NCBI GenBank assembly: GCA_020636355.1
Contig: JACJYB010000004.1
Coordinates: 62,001-126,000 of the forward strand
Reading direction: 5' to 3'
Length of the DNA: 64,000 nucleotides
Origin: Lewinellaceae bacterium
GTDB taxonomy: Bacteria > Bacteroidota > Bacteroidia > Chitinophagales > Saprospiraceae
Shown: positions 42,837 to 51,518 of the stretch, one piece after another
Numbering within the stretch: position 1 is the first letter of the stretch
Layout: every line of letters starts with the position of its first letter
The notes under the pieces: generated by a model
Seen by the model: the letters and a program-made list of their open reading frames with translations, nothing else
Databases searched by the model: none
Told to the model about the DNA's origin: nothing
Position numbers and translations under genes: made by a program

Positions 42837-43223
42837 TTATACTCTTCTTTTCTTGGGAGGACGGCAACCATTGTGCGGAATGGGAGTGGTATCCAATATG
42901 CGATTTACACGGATACCGATGCCATCAATGGCACGAATAGCTGCTTCTCTACCGGAGCCCGGTCCCTTTACGTAAACTTCCGCAGAGCGCATGCCTGCTT
43001 CATAAGCTGTATTAGCTGCTGAAGTGGCTGCAACCTGGGCTGCGTAAGGAGTATTTTTCTTCGACCCACGGAAGCCAGCCTTACCGGCAGAAGCCCATGA
43101 GATCACCTGACCTTGCTTGTTGGTCAGCGTAACTATCAGGTTATTAAAACTTGCCAGGATGTATACATATCCGTCATGATCGACATGTACTTTCCTTTTT
43201 TTAACCTTTTTCGCTTTAGCCAT
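42837..43223 (-). CDS. rpsK: 30S ribosomal protein S11
   Basis: A 128-residue platform protein of the small subunit. Conserved SFNNLIVTLTNKQGQVISWASAG, GMRSAEVYVKGPGSGREAAIR and the C-terminal PPKKRRV are present. The N-terminus is Lys-rich (AKAKKVKKRKVH). It lies between rpsM (36-nt gap) and rpsD (27-nt gap). Confidence 0.97.
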   Translation of the reverse strand: MAKAKKVKKRKVHVDHDGYVYILASFNNLIVTLTNKQGQVISWASAGKAGFRGSKKNTPYAAQVAATSAANTAYEAGMRSAEVYVKGPGSGREAAIRAIDGIGIRVNRILDTTPIPHNGCRPPKKRRV

Positions 43224-43259
43224 ACGTATTGGATTAATCGGACTATGGAGTGATAATGA

Positions 43260-43637
43260 TTATTTAGTTGCTTTCTTCTTATTTGCGACGGTCTTCCTTC
43301 TTCCTTTCCGGGTCCGGGCATTCGTTTTGGTTCTTTGTCCACGAACAGGTAGTCCCTTACGGTGACGCAATCCACGGTAACATGCGATGTCCATGAGCCG
43401 CTTGATATTCATCTGAACTTCAGAACGCAATTCACCTTCCACTTTAAGGTCTTCCTGGATAATCCGGGAAATGGTCCGGACATTTTCATCCGACCAGCCT
43501 TCCACCTTGGTTTCGTGACTGATGTTGGCTTTGTCCAGGATCTTGCCGGCAGTGGTTTTGCCAATGCCAAAAATATAGGTCAATCCGATGACGCCACGTT
43601 TATGTCTGGGGAGGTCTACACCTGCTATACGAGCCAT
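43260..43637 (-). CDS. rpsM: 30S ribosomal protein S13
   Basis: A 125-residue head protein of the small subunit. It shows MARIAGVDLPRHKRGVIGL, the helix-hairpin-helix region YIFGIGKTTAGKILD and the signature YRGLRHRKGLPVRGQRTKTN. The basic tail contacts tRNA in the P site. It follows rpmJ in the spc/alpha junction. Confidence 0.97.
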   Translation of the reverse strand: MARIAGVDLPRHKRGVIGLTYIFGIGKTTAGKILDKANISHETKVEGWSDENVRTISRIIQEDLKVEGELRSEVQMNIKRLMDIACYRGLRHRKGLPVRGQRTKTNARTRKGRRKTVANKKKATK

Positions 43638-43666
43638 ACGTTGATGTATTTTCGCTTTATAAAATA

Positions 43667-43783
43667 TTAACCCTGCCGCTGTTTCAGCTTGGGGTTCTTT
43701 TTGTTAATAATGTATACCCGTCCTTTACGTCGTACGATCTTACAATCTGCCGTACGTTTCTTCACGGAAGCTCGAACTTTCAT
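43667..43783 (-). CDS. rpmJ: 50S ribosomal protein L36
   Basis: A 38-residue protein read directly from the minus strand: start MKVRASVKKRTADCKIVRRK, end NKKNPKLKQRQG. It follows infA after 4 nt and precedes rpsM. The residues KxRxSVKKxCxxC are reduced to a single Cys here (TADCKIV), and the downstream Cys/His of zinc-type L36 are replaced (VYIINKKNPK), so this is a zinc-free L36. Confidence 0.95.
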   Translation of the reverse strand: MKVRASVKKRTADCKIVRRKGRVYIINKKNPKLKQRQG

Positions 43784-43787
43784 ATCG

Positions 43788-44009
43788 CTAGGATTTATAT
43801 CTAAATATGATCCGACCACGGCTCAAATCGTATGGAGACATTTCCACCGATACTTTATCCCCTGGAAGGATCCTGATGTAATTCATTCGCATTTTGCCAG
43901 ATATCGTAGCGATGATCTGGTGACCATTCTCCAAACGCACCCGAAACATTGCGTTTGAGAGAGCTTCTTCGATCACACCGTCTTGCTTAATTAAGTTTTT
44001 CTTCGCCAC
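43788..44009 (-). CDS. infA: Translation initiation factor IF-1 (GTG start)
   Basis: A 73-residue OB-fold protein that binds the ribosomal A site during initiation. The sequence AKKNLIKQDGVIEEALSNA, GHQIIATISGKMR and ILPGDKVSVEMSPYD is fully conserved. The family N-terminus M-AKKNLIKQDG aligns with a GTG codon at 44009-44007. No ATG is available, and the only alternative is a TTG three codons upstream, so a GTG start is inferred. It lies between map (27-nt gap) and rpmJ (4-nt gap). Confidence 0.95.
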   Translation of the reverse strand: MAKKNLIKQDGVIEEALSNAMFRVRLENGHQIIATISGKMRMNYIRILPGDKVSVEMSPYDLSRGRIIFRYKS

Positions 44010-44036
44010 CTGGTTCAAAATTCGGAGTGCAAATAT

Positions 44037-44846
44037 CTAATTTTTATTTGAAATTTCCTTAAGTTCTGCGTTATTTTTAATCGCCTCTTCAATTCGAAGG
44101 TGATCCGACAGGATATCAGCACCTTGTTCACGTACTGCAATCGTATGTTCGTAATGGGCAGAAGGTGCATGATCCCTCGCGAAAATGGTCCATCCGTCCT
44201 GAGCCTGCGCTACTCTTTTGTCCCCAAGGTTCACCATGGGCTCTATTGCGATGACCAACCCCGCTCTTAATTTCAAGCCTCTTCCCCGCTTTCCAAAGTT
44301 GGGTACATCCGGGCTTTCATGCAGGTTCTTTCCGACCCCATGACCAACCAATTCCCGCACGACGCCGTAATGATTCTCTACCTCGCAGTAATTTTGCACC
44401 GCAAAACTGATATCTCCGATACGCTGTCCTGCTCTGGCTTGCTCAATGGCCAGATAGAGGGAACGCTTGGTTACGCGAAGAAGTTCCATGGTTTTTTCCG
44501 GCACATCTCCGATAGCAAACGTATAGGCCGCATCTCCGAAAAATCCATTCATCAGCACACCACAATCCACCGAAACGATATCACCATCTTTGAATGCCTG
44601 ATTGTTCGGTATACCATGGACCACCTCCTCATTTTTTGACACGCACAGCGTAGCAGGGAAGCCCCGATAGCCTTTAAAACCTGGCTGGCCTCCATGATCA
44701 CGAATAACCATTTCTGCAGCAGAATCGATCGTTTGACCGGTGATCCCGGGCTTTAACAAGGTTGCGACCTCAGCCAGGGCATCACAAACGAGCAGGCAGC
44801 TTTTGCGGATGAGTTCAATTTCTTCGTCTGTCTTATACGTGACCAT
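44037..44846 (-). CDS. map: Type I methionine aminopeptidase
   Basis: A 269-residue metalloenzyme removing the initiator Met. The metal ligands of the pita-bread fold are visible: Asp in DIVSVDCGV and GFFGDAAYTF, His in LVGHGVGKNLHE, Glu in AIEPMV and the last Glu in HYEHTIAV. His in EVVHGIPN is also conserved. It follows secY after 17 nt; adk, which separates them in many bacteria, is absent as is usual for Bacteroidota. Confidence 0.97.
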   Translation of the reverse strand: MVTYKTDEEIELIRKSCLLVCDALAEVATLLKPGITGQTIDSAAEMVIRDHGGQPGFKGYRGFPATLCVSKNEEVVHGIPNNQAFKDGDIVSVDCGVLMNGFFGDAAYTFAIGDVPEKTMELLRVTKRSLYLAIEQARAGQRIGDISFAVQNYCEVENHYGVVRELVGHGVGKNLHESPDVPNFGKRGRGLKLRAGLVIAIEPMVNLGDKRVAQAQDGWTIFARDHAPSAHYEHTIAVREQGADILSDHLRIEEAIKNNAELKEISNKN

Positions 44847-44863
44847 AGGTTTACGAGGAAGAT

Positions 44864-46237
44864 TTACATACTGGCACCGATCTGCATTCCGCTGCCACTT
44901 CTTCCTTTAATCCGGCCTGATTTAACCAGTCCATCGTACTTACGCATAAGCAGGTAACTTTCGATTTGCTGCAAGGTATCCAGTACAACTGCAACCAGGA
45001 TCAGCAATGAAGTACCTCCGAAGTAATGTGCAAATCGCTGACTCACACCAAAAGCAAACGCGATGGCCGGGATGATGGTTATCAATCCAAGGAAAATCGA
45101 ACCCGGAAGGGTCACCCTGGTAGTAATTTCATCGATGAAGTCAGCGGTATCTTTACCCGGTTTAACCCCAGGAATAAATGCATTTTGTCGTTTCAGGTAT
45201 TCGGAATACTGCTTGGGATTGACAATCAACGCTGTGTAGACGAATGTAAAGACGACAACCAGCAGGAATGCGAATACACTGGATAAAAAGGAAAACGGAT
45301 TTGTCAGTTGCTGCATGAAGCCACTTGCCATTATTGACGAGTCATTGTTGGACAGCCAGCCGGCAATGGTAGCAGGCAAAAACATAATGGCCTGAGCAAA
45401 GATGATAGGCATTACCCCGGCTGCATTCACTTTTAAAGGAATGTAGTCCCGGTTACCGCTGACCGGCATATTAATGTTCCCACGACCGACCATCCGCTTG
45501 GCAAACTGGATCGGAATTTTCCGTACACCCTGAACAATCAGGATCGTGGCTACAATGACCAGGAAGAACAACGCCAGTTCAAGAACAAAAAGCAATGCGC
45601 CTCCCGCTTCCACACGGCTGGAAAATTCAAAGAGCAGGGCACTGGGTATATTGGCTATGATACCAATCATGATCAACATGGAAATACCGTTGCCAATACC
45701 GCGGTCCGTGATCTTCTCACCCAACCACATGGCGAATATAGTACCGCTGGAAAGGATGATAATTCCACTAAACCAGAATAATCCGGGAGCTATATTAGGA
45801 TCTACAGCGCCCATATTTTTTACCAGGGTAAGGTACCCCCCACCCTGGACCAGGGTGATTGCTACCGTAAGTAAACGGGTAATCTGATTCAGCTTTTTCC
45901 TACCTGATTCCCCTTCATGCTGTTGCAATCGCTGAAAATAAGGCACCGCAAAGCCCAGTAGCTGGACGATGATCGACGCCGTGATGTAGGGCATAATCCC
46001 CAATGCAAAAACAGAAGCCGAAGAAAATGCGCCTCCTGTAAAGTTATTGATCAAGCCCAAAAGATCCTTACCCTGTGCCTGATTGATGGCACTTTGCATG
46101 ATGGTGGCATTGACACCAGGAATGACCACATATTTACCAAAACGATAAACGAGGATCAGTCCCAGCGTATAAAGAATCCGTTTACGGAGTTCCTGTATTT
46201 TCCAGATATTCTTGAGGGTCTCGATCAATTTTTTCAT
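44864..46237 (-). CDS. secY: Protein translocase subunit SecY
   Basis: A 457-residue channel protein of the Sec translocon with ten predicted membrane helices. Signatures are RILYTLGLILVYRFGKYVVIPG near the N-terminus, GIMPYITASIIVQLL, the cytoplasmic loop PKQYSEYLKRQNAFIPGVKPG, and RVTLPGSIFLGLI. It is located after rplO (9-nt gap) and before map, as in the canonical spc operon. Confidence 0.97.
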   Translation of the reverse strand: MKKLIETLKNIWKIQELRKRILYTLGLILVYRFGKYVVIPGVNATIMQSAINQAQGKDLLGLINNFTGGAFSSASVFALGIMPYITASIIVQLLGFAVPYFQRLQQHEGESGRKKLNQITRLLTVAITLVQGGGYLTLVKNMGAVDPNIAPGLFWFSGIIILSSGTIFAMWLGEKITDRGIGNGISMLIMIGIIANIPSALLFEFSSRVEAGGALLFVLELALFFLVIVATILIVQGVRKIPIQFAKRMVGRGNINMPVSGNRDYIPLKVNAAGVMPIIFAQAIMFLPATIAGWLSNNDSSIMASGFMQQLTNPFSFLSSVFAFLLVVVFTFVYTALIVNPKQYSEYLKRQNAFIPGVKPGKDTADFIDEITTRVTLPGSIFLGLITIIPAIAFAFGVSQRFAHYFGGTSLLILVAVVLDTLQQIESYLLMRKYDGLVKSGRIKGRSGSGMQIGASM

Positions 46238-46246
46238 GTGATCCGA

Positions 46247-46693
46247 TTATAATGCTTGAACACTTCCACCTTTAGCTTCAATAGCAGCTTTAGCGGCAGC
46301 GGAAAATGCATGCGCTGAGACAGTAAACGCTTTTGAAGGTTCACCGTCGGCCAGAATTTTGATCAATTCGGTTTTCTTGTAGACGTTATGGGCTTGATAG
46401 AATGCCTCGTCGAAGACGGTCACTCCATATTTCTCGGCCCAGCTATCCAGTTGGCTCACGCTAATGGCTTTATATTCTACCCGGTTAGGGTTTTTAAAAC
46501 CTCTTTTGGGCAAACGCATCTGAATAGGCATTTGACCACCTTCAAAATGGCGTTTGCTCTTAAAGCCTGAACGGGACTTAGCACCTTTATGTCCACGGGT
46601 GGCCGTACCTCCATGTCCCGAACCCGGACCACGTGCAATACGTTTGCGCTTTTTAACAGCTCCCTGACTAGGTTTAAGTGAATGCAAGTTCAT
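46247..46693 (-). CDS. rplO: 50S ribosomal protein L15
   Basis: A 148-residue protein with the L15 N-terminus (MNLHSLKPSQGAVKKRKR, then GPGSGHGGTATRGHKGAKSR) and the C-terminal L18e/L15 fold (VTVFDEAFYQAHNV, KILADGEPSKAFTV). It participates in late 50S assembly. It lies between rpmD and secY. Confidence 0.96.
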   Translation of the reverse strand: MNLHSLKPSQGAVKKRKRIARGPGSGHGGTATRGHKGAKSRSGFKSKRHFEGGQMPIQMRLPKRGFKNPNRVEYKAISVSQLDSWAEKYGVTVFDEAFYQAHNVYKKTELIKILADGEPSKAFTVSAHAFSAAAKAAIEAKGGSVQAL

Positions 46694-46716
46694 GTTTACA
46701 ATTTTTGGAGGCTTGA

Positions 46717-46896
46717 TTAAAGCTCTTCTACATTTACTAAATGCTTTACACGGTCTACCATCCCTTTGATCTGCGGTGTTGCTTCGTGTTCTACACTTTG
46801 GTGAATTTTGCGCAATCCGAGTGCCTGCAGGGTTGCTTTTTGCCGGTTAGACCGGTCAATACCGCTTTTTACCTGGGTGATGCGTACTTTGGTCAT
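46717..46896 (-). CDS. rpmD: 50S ribosomal protein L30
   Basis: A 59-residue protein starting MTKVRITQVKSGIDRSNRQK and containing TLQALGLRKIHQSVEH and VKHLVNVEEL. The ATG at 46896 is preferred over a GTG immediately before it. Located between rpsE and rplO. Confidence 0.95.
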   Translation of the reverse strand: MTKVRITQVKSGIDRSNRQKATLQALGLRKIHQSVEHEATPQIKGMVDRVKHLVNVEEL

Positions 46897-46911
46897 CACT
46901 AGCTTTTTATA

Positions 46912-47430
46912 TTATCCGTTAAACAATTTCTCAACTTTGATGCTACGCTGCTTAGCGATAGCCATCGGGTTACGCAGCCGTGCAAGGGCATCAATGGTTG
47001 CCTTTACTACGTTATGCGGATTGGAAGATCCATGGGATTTTGCCAACACATTATGAACACCAGCGATTTCCAATACAGCACGCATGGCTCCACCTGCAAT
47101 AACACCGGTACCGTCTGATGCGGGCTTAATCAGAACCCGGCCGGCGCCATATTTACCATTCTGCGCGTGGGGAATAGTTCCTTTAAAAATGGGAACTTTG
47201 ATGAGATTCTTTTTTGCATCATCCACCGCTTTGGAAATCGCCTCGGACACATCGCGGGCTTTCCCCAATCCGTGACCTACGATTCCATTTCCATCACCCA
47301 CAACGACGACAGCGGAAAAACTGAAGGTACGTCCACCTTTGGTAACTTTTGCTACCCGGTTGAGGTTTACCAGCTTTTCTTTCAATTCTGTATCCGTCGG
47401 TCTGACGCGTTCCATTACAACTTTTGCCAT
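46912..47430 (-). CDS. rpsE: 30S ribosomal protein S5
   Basis: A 172-residue protein of the decoding region. It has the dsRBD-like N-terminal half (LVNLNRVAKVTKGGRTFSF, then GNGIVGHGLGKARDV) and the C-terminal half with PASDGTGVIAGGAMRAVLE and LAKSHGSSNPHNVVKATIDAL. The order rplR-rpsE-rpmD is canonical. Confidence 0.97.
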   Translation of the reverse strand: MAKVVMERVRPTDTELKEKLVNLNRVAKVTKGGRTFSFSAVVVVGDGNGIVGHGLGKARDVSEAISKAVDDAKKNLIKVPIFKGTIPHAQNGKYGAGRVLIKPASDGTGVIAGGAMRAVLEIAGVHNVLAKSHGSSNPHNVVKATIDALARLRNPMAIAKQRSIKVEKLFNG

Positions 47431-47454
47431 GATTGGAATTCTTTCTTAGATGTA

Positions 47455-47808
47455 TTAAAATTTCAGGCCAGCTTCTCTTGCGCCGTCAGCTAATGCTTTT
47501 ACTCTGCCATGGTACAAATAACCTCCACGGTCAAAGACGATGGATTCTATCTCGTGTTGTTTTGCACGTTCACCAATCAACTTGCCTACCAACTTAGCCT
47601 GATCGGCCTTATTGCCATTTTGGGCAATGCTGTCTTCACGTGATGATGCTGAGGCCAGAGTAACTCCGGCCAAATCATCCACTATCTGGCAATAGATGAA
47701 ACGATTGCTCCGGTAGACCGACAAGCGTGGACGACTTGATGTACCGCTGATTTTATTGCGGATGCCGTAGTGTATTTTGCGACGACGATTTGCTTTAGAG
47801 AATTTCAT
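47455..47808 (-). CDS. rplR: 50S ribosomal protein L18
   Basis: A 117-residue 5S rRNA-binding protein with the motifs RRRKIHYGIRNKISGTSSRP, RLSVYRSNRFIYCQIVDD and the C-terminal FDRGGYLYHGRVKALADGAR. Positioned between rplF and rpsE. Confidence 0.97.
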   Translation of the reverse strand: MKFSKANRRRKIHYGIRNKISGTSSRPRLSVYRSNRFIYCQIVDDLAGVTLASASSREDSIAQNGNKADQAKLVGKLIGERAKQHEIESIVFDRGGYLYHGRVKALADGAREAGLKF

Positions 47809-47840
47809 CGTTAATAGACTCTTTACGTTCTGATCAAAAT

Positions 47841-48395
47841 TTATTTACCAGCTGTCTTACCAGCTTTACGACGGATGATTTCATCCGAGAATTTAATACC
47901 TTTTCCTTTATAGGGTTCCGGTTTCCGGTAAGAACGGATTTTCGCTGCAACCTGACCCAACAATTGTTTATCCGTTCCACTCAACTTAATCACCGGCGCT
48001 TTACCTTTTTCGGTAGCTGTTTCCACATTCAGTTCATCCGGTACATAAAAGTAAATCGGGTGCGAATAACCAACAGAAAATTCAATCAAATTCCCGGTGT
48101 TGGCAGCACGGTAACCGACCCCAACCAATTCAAGGTTTTTGGTGAAACCGTCGGACACACCCTTAACCATATTGGCTAATAAGGCACGACTCAATCCGTG
48201 AATTTCGCGATGTCTCTTTTGATTGGTTGGCCGCTTCACTGATAGTTCATTGCCGTCCAATTCTACTTGCAGATCAACATCAATTTTCTGGGAAAGCGAC
48301 CCTTTAGGTCCTTTTACCGTAACCAGGTTGTTTTTGGCGACATCAACGGTCACCCCGGCTGGTAAGGTAATTAATGCTTTTCCTATCCTTGACAT
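47841..48395 (-). CDS. rplF: 50S ribosomal protein L6
   Basis: A 184-residue protein with two related alpha/beta domains and the L6 signature PEPYKGKGIKFSDEII near the C-terminus. The N-terminus MSRIGKALITLPAGV is typical. It lies between rpsH and rplR. Confidence 0.97.
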   Translation of the reverse strand: MSRIGKALITLPAGVTVDVAKNNLVTVKGPKGSLSQKIDVDLQVELDGNELSVKRPTNQKRHREIHGLSRALLANMVKGVSDGFTKNLELVGVGYRAANTGNLIEFSVGYSHPIYFYVPDELNVETATEKGKAPVIKLSGTDKQLLGQVAAKIRSYRKPEPYKGKGIKFSDEIIRRKAGKTAGK

Positions 48396-48414
48396 GATGG
48401 TTGTTTTTTAGCAA

Positions 48415-48822
48415 TTAATAAACGTAACAAATCAATTCACCTCCGACATTGAGTGCCTTAGCCTGCTTACTGGTCATCAGTCCTTTGGATGTCGACACGA
48501 TGGCGATACCCAAGCCATTGATGATCCGTGGCAAATCGGTCGCACCGGAATACTTACGCAACCCGGGACGGGAAATACGCTGTAGATTACGTATTACCGG
48601 TAGTTTGGTTGCCGGATCGTATTTCAGGGCAATTTTGATGACTTCTCCTTTCTGACCAGGTTCGCCATCAAATTTGTATTTCAGAATATAACCCTGGTCA
48701 TACAGGATTTCCGTAATGTGTTTTTTCATATTACTTGCCGGAATCTCAACGATCCGGTGACCGGCTTGCTGTGCATTGCGAATCCGTGTCAAATAATCTG
48801 CTATTGGATCTGTTACTGCCAT
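48415..48822 (-). CDS. rpsH: 30S ribosomal protein S8
   Basis: A 135-residue primary 16S-binding protein. It has DPIADYLTRIRNAQQAGHR at the N-terminus and the C-terminal signature GLGIAIVSTSKGLMTSKQAK. In other bacteria S8 represses the spc operon; no matching mRNA site was identified here. Located between rpsN and rplF. Confidence 0.97.
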   Translation of the reverse strand: MAVTDPIADYLTRIRNAQQAGHRIVEIPASNMKKHITEILYDQGYILKYKFDGEPGQKGEVIKIALKYDPATKLPVIRNLQRISRPGLRKYSGATDLPRIINGLGIAIVSTSKGLMTSKQAKALNVGGELICYVY

Positions 48823-48844
48823 TGTTTCAATAAATTTAACTCGA

Positions 48845-49114
48845 TTACCAACTTGCTTTCGTTACACCAGGAATCTTTCCGTCCAGCGCCATATCCCGAA
48901 ACTGTACCCGACAAAGTCCAAAACGGCGAATATAGCCTTTAGGTCTGCCTGTCAGCTTACAGCGGTTCTTCAACCGGACAGCGGATCCGTTACGTGGCAA
49001 TTGATCCAATTCGTCCCAACGTCCTTCTTCTTTCAGTTTGGTACGCAGAGCGGCATACTTGGCTACCATGCGTTCACGCTTTTGCTGACGAGCTATGATT
49101 GATTTTTTTGACAT
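48845..49114 (-). CDS. rpsN: 30S ribosomal protein S14 (zinc-free form)
   Basis: An 89-residue protein. The C-terminal S14 core NRCKLTGRPKGYIRRFGLCR is present, but the CxxC...CxxC zinc pairs are not, and the length matches the longer zinc-independent S14. MSKKSIIARQQKRERMV starts the chain. Located between rplE and rpsH. Confidence 0.96.
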   Translation of the reverse strand: MSKKSIIARQQKRERMVAKYAALRTKLKEEGRWDELDQLPRNGSAVRLKNRCKLTGRPKGYIRRFGLCRVQFRDMALDGKIPGVTKASW

Positions 49115-49125
49115 AACGAATGTGG

Positions 49126-49686
49126 TTAATTGCGTTGTTGATTTTTAAATGGTAATCCCATGTATTTGAGCAATTCAAGAGCTTCTTTATCGGTCTTTGC
49201 GCTGGTTACGATGGTTATGTCCATCCCGGCAATGCGATTTATTTTATCCAGGTCAATTTCCGGGAAAATAATCTGCTCGGTTACGCCGAGGGTATAGTTA
49301 CCGTTACCATCAAAGCTTTTGTCGCTGATACCCTGAAAGTCCCGCACCCTTGGCAACGCGACCGTAACCAGGCGATCCAGGAATTCGAACATGCGGTCGT
49401 TACGCAGGGTGACCCTGGCGCCAATCGGCATATTTTCCCGTAGCTTAAAGTTGGATACGGATTTCTTTGCTTTGGTGACCACTGCTTTCTGACCGGCAAT
49501 GGTGGTCATTTCATCGATCGCGACATCCACCAATTTTTTATCTTGGGTTGCGACACCTACACCCTGGTTGATGCTGATTTTAATCAGGCGAGGAACCTGC
49601 ATGATGGATTTGTATTGAAACTGATCCATCAGTTTTTTTACGATTTCCTCTCGGTATAGGGTTTTAAGTCTGGGTTGATAGCTCAT
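49126..49686 (-). CDS. rplE: 50S ribosomal protein L5
   Basis: A 186-residue 5S rRNA-binding protein that contacts P-site tRNA. Motifs are the N-terminal MQVPRLIKISINQGVG, GARVTLRNDRMFEFLDRL and GVTEQIIFPEID. The ATG at 49686 shares one base with the TGA of rplX, indicating translational coupling. Confidence 0.97.
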   Translation of the reverse strand: MSYQPRLKTLYREEIVKKLMDQFQYKSIMQVPRLIKISINQGVGVATQDKKLVDVAIDEMTTIAGQKAVVTKAKKSVSNFKLRENMPIGARVTLRNDRMFEFLDRLVTVALPRVRDFQGISDKSFDGNGNYTLGVTEQIIFPEIDLDKINRIAGMDITIVTSAKTDKEALELLKYMGLPFKNQQRN

Positions 49687-50027
49687 CACTTAATTATTTC
49701 ACCAGATTTTTTAGAATAACGGACCAATTTATCGCCGACCATTTTGCGACCAACCCGGGTAGGTTCACCCGATTTTGGATCCAGAACCGAAAGGTTCGAT
49801 AAATGGATCGGACGATTTATTTCATGGATACCACCGGGATTGTCATTGGTTGGCTTCATGTGTTTTTTAGCCGGGTTAACCCCATCGACAATGGCGGTAT
49901 ATTTTTTAGGGAATACCTGTAACACTTCCCCTTTAGTACCCTTGTAAGCTCCTGAGTTCACCAGAACGGTATCGCCTTTCCGAATGTGAAGCTTTTGGGT
50001 GATATGACTGTTAATTTTCTTTGGCAT
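49686..50027 (-). CDS. rplX: 50S ribosomal protein L24
   Basis: A 113-residue early 50S assembly protein with the KOW motif KGDTVLVNSGAYKGTKGEVL and a conserved HEINRPIHLSNL segment followed by the RVGRKMVGDKLVRYSKKSGE tail. Its TGA overlaps the rplE start by one nucleotide. Confidence 0.96.
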   Translation of the reverse strand: MPKKINSHITQKLHIRKGDTVLVNSGAYKGTKGEVLQVFPKKYTAIVDGVNPAKKHMKPTNDNPGGIHEINRPIHLSNLSVLDPKSGEPTRVGRKMVGDKLVRYSKKSGEIIK

Positions 50028-50044
50028 GGTCCTGGTCTTTATAG

Positions 50045-50410
50045 TTATAATACTTCAGGTGCAAGGGATACAATCCGCATAAAGTCACGTTCGCGCAACT
50101 CACGGGCAACCGGGCCGAAAATACGGGTACCCCGGGGCTCATCTGCTGCGTTCAACAGAACGACCGCGTTATCATCGAAACGGATGTAAGAACCATCCTT
50201 GCGACGGATCTCTTTTTTAGTACGCACAACAACAGCTTTGGAAACCGTTCCTTTTTTTATCCCTCCCGGGCTGGCGGATTTTACAGACACCACAATTTTA
50301 TCCCCAATAGAGGCATAGCGGCGTTTTGAACCACCCAGAACACGGATGCATAACACTTCTTTCGCTCCGCTGTTATCTGCTACTTTTAATCTTGATTCTT
50401 GCTGGATCAT
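50045..50410 (-). CDS. rplN: 50S ribosomal protein L14
   Basis: A 121-residue protein with MIQQESRLKVADNSGAKEV, GDKIVVSVKSASPGG and the C-terminal RGTRIFGPVARELR. It binds 23S rRNA at the subunit interface. Located between rpsQ and rplX. Confidence 0.97.
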   Translation of the reverse strand: MIQQESRLKVADNSGAKEVLCIRVLGGSKRRYASIGDKIVVSVKSASPGGIKKGTVSKAVVVRTKKEIRRKDGSYIRFDDNAVVLLNAADEPRGTRIFGPVARELRERDFMRIVSLAPEVL

Positions 50411-50446
50411 CGCTAATTCCGATTAATATAATATTCGCAAAAACAA

Positions 50447-50704
50447 TTACTTAGCACGCTCTACGATTTCGACAACACGCCAACGCTTCAATCTACTCAG
50501 CGGACGAGTTTCCATAATGCGCACGGTATCTCCTACATGGCAATCATTCTTTTCATCGTGGGCCATGAATTTTTTAGTATGCATGACGAATTTGCCATAG
50601 ATCGGGTGCTGCAAACGACGAACGATGGATACCGTCACCGATTTATCCATTTTATCGCTGGTGACTACGCCTACCCGGGTTTTCCGCTGTTTGGTATGTG
50701 ACAT
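50447..50704 (-). CDS. rpsQ: 30S ribosomal protein S17
   Basis: An 85-residue OB-fold protein. Motifs are RVGVVTSDKMDKSVTVSIVR, the histidine-rich RRLQHPIYGKFV and GDTVRIMETRPLSRLKRWRV. Located between rpmC and rplN. Confidence 0.97.
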   Translation of the reverse strand: MSHTKQRKTRVGVVTSDKMDKSVTVSIVRRLQHPIYGKFVMHTKKFMAHDEKNDCHVGDTVRIMETRPLSRLKRWRVVEIVERAK

Positions 50705-50754
50705 ATGATCTTACTTAGCGTACTTTAAATTATTTGTTTTAATAACGGTTTATT

Positions 50755-50985
50755 TCAACTGTTGCTTGAAGCATCACCAGCCAATGCTGCTAACTCACGG
50801 CGGCGCATTTCGGTTTTTATGCGGGCGACATCCCGACGAATTTCCCGCAGGCGCAAAGGATTGTCCAATCCCTTGATCGTATGATCGAATCGCAGTTTTT
50901 GAAATTGCACCTCAGTATCAGCTAATTCGGTAGCCAAATCCTGATCTGAGAAGTCTTGCAATTCCAAATATTTCTTACTAGGCAT
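50755..50985 (-). CDS. rpmC: 50S ribosomal protein L29
   Basis: A 76-residue two-helix protein near the exit tunnel that binds SRP and trigger factor. It has the L29 core KLRFDHTIKGLDNPLRLREIRRDVARIKT. The C-terminus ends in a short acidic/Ser tail. Located between rplP and rpsQ, 40-50 nt from each. Confidence 0.94.
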   Translation of the reverse strand: MPSKKYLELQDFSDQDLATELADTEVQFQKLRFDHTIKGLDNPLRLREIRRDVARIKTEMRRRELAALAGDASSNS

Positions 50986-51026
50986 GGTCTGTTGATTTTA
51001 AATTGATACCTCTAGTTTATTGCTTT

Positions 51027-51446
51027 CTATTCCTGATAATCTCTACGCACAACCGTTTTCGTTTGTACGGGCAGTTTCTGAGCGGCCAGGCGTAACGCTT
51101 CGCGAGCTACCTCCTCCGGCACTCCTTCCAGTTCAAACAAGATCCGCCCTGGTTCAATTATTGCTACGTAATGATCAAGTGGCCCTTTACCCTTACCCAT
51201 CCGCACTTCCTGCGGCTTCTTGGTGATGGGCTTATCCGGGAAGATGCGGATCCACACATTACCTTCCCGTTTCATGTGACGGGTCATGGCAATACGCGCG
51301 GATTCAATCTGCCGGCTGGTTAAGCGGCCGCCGTCCAGCGACTTAAGTCCAAAAGAACCGAATGCGATCGTCGTTCCTCTTTTCGCAACAGCACGGATTC
51401 CTCCTTTCTGCAGTTTGCGATATTTCATCCTTTTGGGCTGTAACAT
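51027..51446 (-). CDS. rplP: 50S ribosomal protein L16
   Basis: A 139-residue protein near the A site. Signatures are MLQPKRMKYRKLQKGG, AIRADSI-type core on the minus strand read as SRQIESARIAMTRHMKR and MGKGKGPLDHYVA. Located between rpsC (72-nt gap) and rpmC. Confidence 0.97.
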   Translation of the reverse strand: MLQPKRMKYRKLQKGGIRAVAKRGTTIAFGSFGLKSLDGGRLTSRQIESARIAMTRHMKREGNVWIRIFPDKPITKKPQEVRMGKGKGPLDHYVAIIEPGRILFELEGVPEEVAREALRLAAQKLPVQTKTVVRRDYQE

Positions 51447-51518
51447 GATCTATATTTTTAGAGATTACTATTCTTTTTGCAAAAGTTCGGCAAAGGTACT
51501 AGAAATTAGTGTAACATT

